Shown here: positions 6,670-11,921 of the stretch, piece after piece
How positions within the stretch are numbered: position 1 is the first letter of the stretch
Layout: each line of letters begins with the position of its first letter
Assembly: GCA_900553285.1 (NCBI GenBank)
Contig: USCX01000038.1
Location: 1 to 11,921, forward strand
Direction of reading: 5' to 3'
Length of the DNA stretch: 11,921 nucleotides
Origin: an uncultured Prevotella sp.
Lineage (GTDB): Bacteria; Bacteroidota; Bacteroidia; Bacteroidales; Bacteroidaceae
Program-made: the position numbers and the translations under genes
The notes under the pieces: generated by a model
What the model saw: the letters and a program-made list of their open reading frames with translations, nothing else
Told to the model about the DNA's origin: nothing
The model's database searches: none

Positions 6670-8496
6670 ATGAAAAAGTTACTACTTTCCCTGTTGGTTC
6701 TGTTTACGTCCTCACAAGGGGCTTGGGCTTCTGCTCCGTTGCGTCGCACGTTCGCAGTCGGTCAGAGTGACAGTACGGAGGTCCTTGTCAAAAGAGTGGG
6801 AAATGAACATTTCAGTTTCTATGCCACAACGGACGGTTGGGCCCTTCTGCGGAATGCAAATGGCGATTTGTGTTATGCGAAGCAGGTCGGAAGTATTTAC
6901 GAGCCTTCAACTGTCATGGCTCACAATGAAGAGGCCCGTAGCGCCGAGGAAAAAGTTTTCGTATCCTCTTCGGCGGTCAAGGCTGTCGACGCTTTTAATG
7001 AAGTTCGGGAAGCGGAGGAACGCAGGGAGAGTAAGCGAATGAGCCGTGTTGTGGCAGCTCCGGAAACTACGGGGCTCGGCCGGTTCGGGCATTCAGCAGG
7101 AGGTAGTATTCCGAGCATAGGTAACGTATGCATACCCGTGATTATGGTGGAATTTCCGGATCTTCCTTTTACGAAGGCTTCCGAGGAAACCTTGAATAAT
7201 CAGATGAACAAAGAAGGATATCGTGACGCTAACGGTTCTGTCGGTAGCCTGCGCGACTATTTCGTGGATAATAGTTATGGCATGTTCACCCCGGAGTTTC
7301 GTATCGTAGGACGAATGATGGCCAAGAATAATCATGATTATTATGGTGCGCATGGTGAAAATGGCAGTAATGACGGGAAGATGATTGACCTTGTGGTGGA
7401 GTGTCTCAACTACTTGGGCGAGCAAGGGATGGATGCGGCTCCTTTTACGTATAACGGTAAAATCCCGTTGTTGTCCATTTATTATGCCGGCGAGGGCGAG
7501 CAGTCTGCATTTAGTGAAAATGCGGATGATTACATATGGGCTCATCAGGCAGGATTGCTGAACGCAGAAATAAGCGGGACGCCGGTGAACGCATACTTGG
7601 CTACCAATGAACTGATTTGTTCCTACGATGGCACCAATCCGGTCGAGAGTTATTTGACAGGAATCGGGGTATATGCGCACGAATTCTGTCATGGGTTGGG
7701 GCTGCCCGACGTGTATGACGTGACGTATAGTGGCATTACCGGTATGGATTATTGGTCGCTTATGGATTTGGGTGAGCATTGGAATAACGGCTATACGCCT
7801 ATCGGACTGACCGCATACGAGCGTTGCTTCTTGGGATGGTTGGAAATACCGACGCTGACGGAAACCGGAGACTATGAATTACAGCGTTTGACAGATACCG
7901 AAGGACCTCGTGCCTATCGTATTGTGAGCCCGAATCAAAGACGTGAGTATTATATACTCGAAAACCGTCAGATAGGAACCAAGTGGTTTCCGACGTCAAT
8001 GGGGCATGGCATGTTGGTATCGCACATCTACTACGATCCGAATGCTTGGACGAGCAACAATGTGAATACCAATGCAAGGTCGCCGCGCTATACTTATATT
8101 CCGGCGGATAATGCCTTGGGACATATTGATGATTATAATAGGTTGCAGACGGCTTGGATAAAGGGTGACTTGTATCCGGGCCCTACGCAGAATCATGAGC
8201 TGACAGACGAATCTTCACCGGCAGCAACTGTTTACGTGGGTAGGAGCGGTGAGAAATTTATGGGACAGCCTATTTACGACATCAGGGAAAAAGCCGGTGT
8301 AATTTCTTTCACGTATATGGATGCGGCGACCGTAGGTATCAATAATATAGTTCTTGATGAGACGGTGACGGTTTACACGCTCGACGGGCGGAAACTGTTT
8401 GAAGCCCCCAACGAAAGCGAAGCGCAAACCCGTCTGACGCGTGGTTTGTATTTGTTGAAATCAGCTCGGGGAACAAAGAAACTTTATGTTGATTGA
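6670..8496 (+). CDS. Secreted M6-family zinc metalloprotease with T9SS-like sorting tail
   Basis: It is predicted to be an extracellular endopeptidase of the immune-inhibitor-A type (peptidase M6). The signal peptide is about residues 1-20 (AWA/SA). Residues about 25-130 look like a propeptide (HFSFYATTDGWALLRN, then an Arg/Glu-rich helical stretch at 111-125). The catalytic domain begins near 150 with VCIPVIMVEFPDLPF. It includes SLRDYFVDNSYGMFTPEF and the zinc motif HEFCH (337-341; catalytic E338), followed by GLGLPDVYD. A probable Met-turn lies at YWSLMDLG (361-368). Residues about 557-608 form a T9SS type A-like tail (VTVYTLDGRKLF, then RGLYLLKSARGTKKLYVD). An A/T-rich leader and promoter precede the ATG at 6670. 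The gene is 22 bp from the DUF4923-type gene and probably co-transcribed with it. A Cys (C340) between the two zinc His residues is less usual than the Gly or Ser often seen there. Substrate unknown. Confidence 0.9.
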   Translation: MKKLLLSLLVLFTSSQGAWASAPLRRTFAVGQSDSTEVLVKRVGNEHFSFYATTDGWALLRNANGDLCYAKQVGSIYEPSTVMAHNEEARSAEEKVFVSSSAVKAVDAFNEVREAEERRESKRMSRVVAAPETTGLGRFGHSAGGSIPSIGNVCIPVIMVEFPDLPFTKASEETLNNQMNKEGYRDANGSVGSLRDYFVDNSYGMFTPEFRIVGRMMAKNNHDYYGAHGENGSNDGKMIDLVVECLNYLGEQGMDAAPFTYNGKIPLLSIYYAGEGEQSAFSENADDYIWAHQAGLLNAEISGTPVNAYLATNELICSYDGTNPVESYLTGIGVYAHEFCHGLGLPDVYDVTYSGITGMDYWSLMDLGEHWNNGYTPIGLTAYERCFLGWLEIPTLTETGDYELQRLTDTEGPRAYRIVSPNQRREYYILENRQIGTKWFPTSMGHGMLVSHIYYDPNAWTSNNVNTNARSPRYTYIPADNALGHIDDYNRLQTAWIKGDLYPGPTQNHELTDESSPAATVYVGRSGEKFMGQPIYDIREKAGVISFTYMDAATVGINNIVLDETVTVYTLDGRKLFEAPNESEAQTRLTRGLYLLKSARGTKKLYVD

Positions 8497-8518
8497 ACGT
8501 TAGTATAATACAAAGAAG

Positions 8519-9145
8519 ATGAAACAGTTTTTGAGAATCAGTCTATTTTTCGTGGTGCTGAATCTGTGTAGCGTATCTCTTTCAGCCCAGTCTTTGGGAG
8601 ATATATTGAAGAAGGCTTCGTCTGGTTTGAATATCGGAAGCACTGCCAAAGATTATGTGTCGGCTTTGCTTGGAAAAGACAAGGTTGAGGCGAATGACTT
8701 GGCTGGTACATGGACGTATAAGGAACCGGTCTTGGTCTTGGAGTCGGACAAGGTGTTAGGGAAGATAGGTGGGGCTGTGATGGCCAATACAGCCGAAGAA
8801 AAGTTAGCTTCGGTGATGGAAAAAGTGGGAATCAAGCCCGGAGTGATTAAATTGACGTTTAATACTGACAGTACGTATACATGTGAGTTGAACGGTCGGT
8901 CCATTCGTGGTACTTACGAGGTGAAAGACGCCACGTTAACGTTGAAAAAATTGAACTTCACCACGCTTTCGGCTAATGTAAAGCGGACAGGAAACAGCTT
9001 GCAGCTGGCAGTTGAGGCTGACAAGTTGCTGACGTTGATATCTTCTATTACGTCGATAATTCCTGAGGAGGGGATGCTGTCCACGGTGACTTCGCTTTTC
9101 AAGAGTTATGATGGTATGCAGATAGGTATGAAGTTTGAGAAATGA
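8519..9145 (+). CDS. DUF4923-type exported protein (lipocalin-like, unknown function)
   Basis: This is a 208-residue protein with a signal peptide ending near SLSA/Q (residue 23-24) and no lipobox, so it is probably a soluble periplasmic or exported protein. The mature part starts with an amphipathic helix region (SLGDILKKASSGL). The core begins at LAGTWTYKEPVLVLES (61-76), followed by beta-rich segments (VIKLTFNTDSTYTCELNGR, GTYEVKDATLTLKK, NSLQLAVEADKLL) and a C-terminal MQIGMKFEK strand. This outline matches the Bacteroidota DUF4923 family as I recall it; its function is not established. The start lies 22 bp after the protease stop with no promoter or terminator between them, so the two genes are likely one operon. 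Both are exported, which suggests but does not prove a functional partnership. Confidence 0.85.
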   Translation: MKQFLRISLFFVVLNLCSVSLSAQSLGDILKKASSGLNIGSTAKDYVSALLGKDKVEANDLAGTWTYKEPVLVLESDKVLGKIGGAVMANTAEEKLASVMEKVGIKPGVIKLTFNTDSTYTCELNGRSIRGTYEVKDATLTLKKLNFTTLSANVKRTGNSLQLAVEADKLLTLISSITSIIPEEGMLSTVTSLFKSYDGMQIGMKFEK

Positions 9146-9166
9146 TGAGGCTCATGGTTGCCGGAT

Positions 9167-9209
9167 AAAGAAGGCGGGTGGTTCACATTGTGAACCACCC
9201 GCCTTCTTT
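9167..9209. terminator. Strong bidirectional terminator between the DUF4923-type gene and prs
   Basis: A perfect 20-bp inverted repeat (9167-9186 with 9190-9209) surrounds a 3-nt ATT loop. The arms start AAAGAAGG and end CCTTCTTT, giving a T-rich 3' arm on both strands. It begins 21 bp after the stop at 9145 and 12 bp beyond the prs stop at 9222, so it can end both converging transcripts. Confidence 0.88.
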
Positions 9210-9221
9210 ATGGGGAATCGT

Positions 9222-10157
9222 TTAGATCAGGTATTGCGAACTAATACTTTCGTTAGACATGACGCGACGGATTGTTTCTGCGAACATGTCGGCCACGGTA
9301 AGCTGCTTTACTTTGTGGCAATTGTGTGTATAGGGAATACTGTCAGTGAAGACAATTTCTTCAAGTTTTGAAGCTTCAATACGTTCTGTTGCCGGACCTG
9401 ACATTACGCAGTGGGAGGCAATGGCGCGTACACTATTCGCTCCGTTCTCAATCATCAAATCTGCCGCTTTGGTGATAGTGCCGGCCGTATCCACGATATC
9501 GTCTACGAGAATGACATCCATGTTTTTTACGTCGCCGATGATTTGCATCGTTTCGACCACGTTCGCTTGTTTGCGGGTCTTGTTGCAGAGAACGAGTGGA
9601 CAATCCAAGTATTTTGCATATGTGCTGGCACGTTTCGAACCTCCCACGTCCGGTGTGGCGATACAGAGGTTCGGGAGATTGAGCGATTTGATATAAGGCA
9701 GCATAATTGTGGAGGCGTAGAGGTGGTCGACCGGGACGTCGAAGAATCCTTGCTCCTGGTCTGCATGAAGATCCATCGTGATGAGGCGGTCAATGCCTGC
9801 CACGCTCAGAAGGTCGGCTACGAGTTTGGCACCAATCGACACGCGAGGTTTGTCCTTACGATCTTGGCGGGCCCATCCGAAGTAGGGAATAACGGCCACG
9901 ATGCTGTGTGCGGATGCACGTTTGGCGGCATCAATCATCAGCAAGAGTTCCATGAGGTTGTCTGAATTGGGGAAGGTTGATTGCACGAGGAATACATCGC
10001 GTCCACGGATGGATTCTTCATAGCTGACGGCAAATTCGCCGTCAGCGAAGTGCGTAATCACCAGATTGCCGAGGGGGCAGCCTAAGCTAGCACAAATTTT
10101 TTCGGCCAAGTATCTTGACTTCGTGCCCGAAAATACCATAAATGAATTGTCGTTCAT
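9222..10157 (-). CDS. prs: Ribose-phosphate pyrophosphokinase (PRPP synthetase)
   Basis: It makes 5-phosphoribosyl-1-diphosphate from ribose 5-phosphate and ATP, feeding purine, pyrimidine, NAD, histidine and tryptophan synthesis in the cytoplasm. The protein has 311 residues, close to the usual ~315 of class I enzymes. Visible motifs are FADGEFAV (37-44), PYFGWARQDRK (91-101), the signature DLHADQEQGFFDVPVD (129-144), the catalytic flexible-loop region PDVGGSKRASTYAK (169-182) and the PRPP-binding loop VDDIVDTAGT (218-227). I chose the ATG at 10157 because the family starts just before FMVFSGT. An in-frame upstream ATG at 10274 would add 39 unrelated residues and overlap the preceding gene. 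The gene starts 32 bp after the ThiE/TenI-type gene and is probably co-transcribed with it. Confidence 0.97.
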   Translation of the reverse strand: MNDNSFMVFSGTKSRYLAEKICASLGCPLGNLVITHFADGEFAVSYEESIRGRDVFLVQSTFPNSDNLMELLLMIDAAKRASAHSIVAVIPYFGWARQDRKDKPRVSIGAKLVADLLSVAGIDRLITMDLHADQEQGFFDVPVDHLYASTIMLPYIKSLNLPNLCIATPDVGGSKRASTYAKYLDCPLVLCNKTRKQANVVETMQIIGDVKNMDVILVDDIVDTAGTITKAADLMIENGANSVRAIASHCVMSGPATERIEASKLEEIVFTDSIPYTHNCHKVKQLTVADMFAETIRRVMSNESISSQYLI

Positions 10158-10189
10158 TGAGCTTATTGTTATAAGGTGAGTTGTGTTCG

Positions 10190-10798
10190 TTAGTTGGCGG
10201 CTTTTTGAAGTTTTCTGAAATGAGTGATGAGGTCTTTGTAGTCGTGGGTGGTATGGATGTCGAATCGGTTCCATATGTCTCCTAAAACGACCGCACCTCC
10301 AAAACCATAGTTTTTGATACGGGCGATGTTGTCTAAGGTAATGCCTCCAAGGGCCATCACTTTCTTATCTATCCAGTTTTGTTTGGCATATTGTTTCAGC
10401 ACCTTGTCCGTGAAGGGTGATTCGTAGCCTTGTTTGGATATGCTGTTGAAGATGGGACTTAGGAGGACGTAGTTACATACCTGTTTTTGTGCTTTAACCT
10501 CTTCGATGGTGTGGCATGAACAGCTGATGTGTCCTTTATATCCGGCGGGTGGCTGCGGGTTTCGTTGATTAAGATGAAGCCCCATGAGTTTGAACTCGTT
10601 TTTGAGGTAGAAGTGGTCGTGCACCACGATGCGTTTCCTGTAACATTCGGGAATAAGTGTAAGCAGTCGTTCTGAGTAAATGGGCTCAGTGTGAGGTTTG
10701 CGAAGATGCAAGATTTCCAAGCCCTCATCGAAGAGTGCAGTCAGGATTTGGTGCTCCTCTATAAAGAAATAGGGCACAGTCATCAAAATCAGCTTCAT
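10190..10798 (-). CDS. Thiamine-phosphate synthase family protein (ThiE/TenI-like), divergent
   Basis: This is a 202-residue TIM-barrel protein of the thiamine phosphate synthase/TenI superfamily. Recognisable landmarks are LHLRKP (30-35), VHDH (59-62), GLHL (73-76), SCSCHTIEEV (92-101), YVLLSPIFNSISKQGY (110-125), ALGGIT (149-154) and the phosphate-loop-like GGAVVLGD (167-174). Compared from memory with Bacillus ThiE, it keeps the first-strand Arg (R33), an Asp after strand 3 (D61), Ser94 and Lys122. It replaces the Gln and Lys of QxRxK, the Asn of the ND pair and the QED acidic residue. This makes true ThiE activity uncertain; a TenI-type (thiazole aromatase) or other role is possible. It lies directly upstream of prs, 32 bp apart, behind a promoter at 10823-10830. 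Bacteroidota usually carry another ThiE in their main thi operon, so this may be a paralogue. Confidence 0.82.
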   Translation of the reverse strand: MKLILMTVPYFFIEEHQILTALFDEGLEILHLRKPHTEPIYSERLLTLIPECYRKRIVVHDHFYLKNEFKLMGLHLNQRNPQPPAGYKGHISCSCHTIEEVKAQKQVCNYVLLSPIFNSISKQGYESPFTDKVLKQYAKQNWIDKKVMALGGITLDNIARIKNYGFGGAVVLGDIWNRFDIHTTHDYKDLITHFRKLQKAAN

Positions 10799-10822
10799 TC
10801 TGTTTGCAGGTGCTTATGGCGA

Positions 10823-10830
10823 CAAAATTA
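10823..10830 (-). promoter_or_regulatory. -7 element of the ThiE/TenI-prs operon promoter
   Basis: On the minus strand TAATTTTG matches TAnnTTTG. No TTTG is found at the -33 spacing. The transcript would start near 10818, about 20 nt before the ATG at 10798. I see no TPP-riboswitch-like conserved core in this short leader. Confidence 0.5.
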
Positions 10831-11160
10831 CACATTTTAACTGATTTGCTGCTTTGTATGGCGGACTTTTTTGTGCAGGTCGGGAAGTTCGGGACTGTGC
10901 CGATGTGAACAGTTGATAGAATGAGCGCGTGGACTTGTGTGGGCGAGGGCGCATGATGGAGATTTGAAATGACTTATTCCCAGAAATTGCGGTCTGCTCC
11001 TGTTGGTGACGATATGTCTACGGTTAATGAGGGTATAATGAGGGGGTACAGCCTCGGATTATGTGTGGGCAATGTTCGTCTTGTCTTCTCATTCGAATGC
11101 TCTTTGTTCGCAGTGCAGATGGATGTCGCCTGTTCGTGAAGAGCGTGTCAGTTTAAAGGT
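10831..11160. other. Gene-free spacer between gdhA and the ThiE/TenI-prs operon
   Basis: Neither strand carries a convincing gene. The longest plus-strand frame (ATG at 11063) runs through the 11161-11206 hairpin into the end of gdhA and has no recognisable content. I found no tRNA, strong hairpin or clear repeat. It may hold regulatory sequence for the operon to its left. Confidence 0.5.
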
Positions 11161-11206
11161 AGAAAGAAGAATCCCGTCGGTAGATCTCGACGGGATTCTT
11201 CTTTCT
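11161..11206 (-). terminator. Terminator of gdhA
   Basis: A perfect 19-bp inverted repeat (11161-11179 with 11188-11206) surrounds an 8-nt loop. The arms begin AGAAAGAAG and end CTTCTTTCT, so the 3' arm is T-rich on either strand. It begins 28 bp beyond the gdhA stop. Its AAAGAAG/CTTCTTT ends resemble those of the hairpin at 9167-9209, a shared terminator style in this genome. Confidence 0.82.
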
Positions 11207-11234
11207 TTGTTATCATCATCACATGATGTCACTT

Positions 11235-11921
11235 TTATACAATGCCTTGCGCCATCATGGCCCGGGCCACTTTCATGAAACCGGCCACGTTGGCGCCTTT
11301 TACGTAGTTGACATAGCCTCCGGTTTCACGACCATAGCGTAGGCATTGGTCATGAATGTTAGACATGATATGATGTAACCGTTCATCGACTTCGGCGGCA
11401 GACCATGACAGGTGCATGGCGTTTTGCGTCATTTCTAACCCTGACGTAGCCACTCCGCCAGCGTTGACCGCTTTCCCGGGTGCGAACAGGGCCTTTCGGG
11501 ATAGTAAATAGTCAACGGCCTCGGCGGTACATCCCATGTTGGATACTTCGGCTATGCATTTCACGCCGTTTTCCATGAGTTGGCGGGCATCGTTTTCGTC
11601 CAGCTCATTTTGTGTGGCACATGGCAAGGCAATATCGACGGGTATCTCCCATGGCTTCCGGTTGGCGATGAATGTTGCCGAGGAATAACGCTCGGCAAAG
11701 GGGGCAACGATATCTTCCCCAGAAGCGCGTAGATCGAGCATATAGTTTATTTTCTCTCCCGAAATGCCGTCCGGGTCGTAGACATATCCGTCAGGTCCTG
11801 ACAGCGTGACCACTTTTGCCCCCAATTCGGTGGCCTTTTGGGCGGCTCCCCATGCCACGTTGCCGAATCCGGATATGGCTATTGTTTTCCCAGCCAACTC
11901 TTCTCCTATGTCGGCCAGCAT
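11235..11921 (-). CDS. gdhA: NADP-type glutamate dehydrogenase, C-terminal half, runs off the right edge
   Basis: The enzyme interconverts 2-oxoglutarate plus ammonium and glutamate in the cytoplasm, linking carbon and nitrogen metabolism. The 228 residues seen are the coenzyme-binding domain and C-terminal helices of the hexameric class (about 445 residues in full). They include the Rossmann loop SGFGNVAWGA (local residues 17-26), PCATQNELDENDA, AEVSNMGCT, FAPGKAVNAGGVATSGLEM (a strongly conserved segment) and the terminal GGYVNYVKGANVAGFMKVA. The Met at the window edge is internal and not the start. Hexameric GDHs with these segments are usually NADP-dependent, though some Bacteroidota enzymes use both cofactors; the cofactor cannot be settled from this half. 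A strong terminator follows at 11161-11206. Confidence 0.95.
   Translation of the reverse strand: MLADIGEELAGKTIAISGFGNVAWGAAQKATELGAKVVTLSGPDGYVYDPDGISGEKINYMLDLRASGEDIVAPFAERYSSATFIANRKPWEIPVDIALPCATQNELDENDARQLMENGVKCIAEVSNMGCTAEAVDYLLSRKALFAPGKAVNAGGVATSGLEMTQNAMHLSWSAAEVDERLHHIMSNIHDQCLRYGRETGGYVNYVKGANVAGFMKVARAMMAQGIV

Noticed and set aside
10158..10274. An N-terminal extension of PRPP synthetase by 39 residues
   Set aside because: The extra residues are basic, non-conserved and overlap the end of the ThiE/TenI-type gene. The family begins at the ATG at 10157.
10799..10830. A TPP riboswitch ahead of the ThiE-family gene
   Set aside because: The leader is only about 20 nt from the predicted start of transcription, and I see no thi-box core in it or upstream.
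9167..11206. A CRISPR array or mobile-element end suggested by the perfect inverted repeats at 9167-9209 and 11161-11206
   Set aside because: Each is a single hairpin just beyond a stop codon with a T-rich 3' arm. The two differ in sequence apart from the AAAGAAG ends, with no direct repeats or transposase, so terminators explain them.
11063..11278. A 71-codon plus-strand frame at the end of gdhA
   Set aside because: It runs through the 11161-11206 terminator hairpin and the 3' end of gdhA and shows no recognisable protein features.

Overview
The window looks like chromosomal DNA from an intestinal or oral member of the Bacteroidota, most likely a Prevotellaceae-type genome such as Prevotella or Paraprevotella. 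The evidence is: Bacteroidota promoter elements (TAnnTTTG at -7) ahead of most transcription units; no Shine-Dalgarno sequences; a class III fructose-1,6-bisphosphatase; a DUF4923-type protein; and two secreted enzymes ending in type IX secretion system (T9SS)-like C-terminal sorting domains, which most Bacteroides lack. The genus is inference.

Layout from left to right: (1) 1-990, minus strand: the N-terminal 330 residues of a GC-rich Cys-cluster lipoprotein that runs off the left edge and has a near-ideal promoter at 1023-1053. (2) 991-1384: a gene-free spacer with three 21-bp tandem repeats and a weak terminator. (3) 1385-3364, minus: fbp, a gluconeogenic phosphatase. (4) 3550-6456, plus: a secreted Ser-type sulfatase of 968 aa with two copies of an unrecognised ~190-residue C-terminal module and a T9SS-like tail. 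(5) 6670-9145, plus: a two-gene operon of a secreted M6-family metalloprotease with a T9SS-like tail and a small periplasmic/exported DUF4923-type protein, ended by a 20-bp perfect hairpin that also serves the opposing gene. (6) 9222-10798, minus: a ThiE/TenI-family gene and prs (PRPP synthetase), probably one operon. (7) 10799-11234: a gene-free spacer with a promoter and a terminator. (8) 11235-11921, minus: the C-terminal half of glutamate dehydrogenase, running off the right edge.

The flanks are core metabolism: gluconeogenesis, PRPP and thiamine-type chemistry, and nitrogen assimilation. The centre is a small secretome island in which a sulfatase and a protease appear to be exported by the same T9SS route. 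Together they would suit attack on sulfated glycoproteins such as mucin, although no SusC/SusD pair or sulfatase-maturing enzyme is in the window. The parts least explained by known families are the left-edge lipoprotein, whose design resembles a constant N-terminus, Cys cluster, linker and unseen C-terminal domain, and the duplicated sulfatase module.
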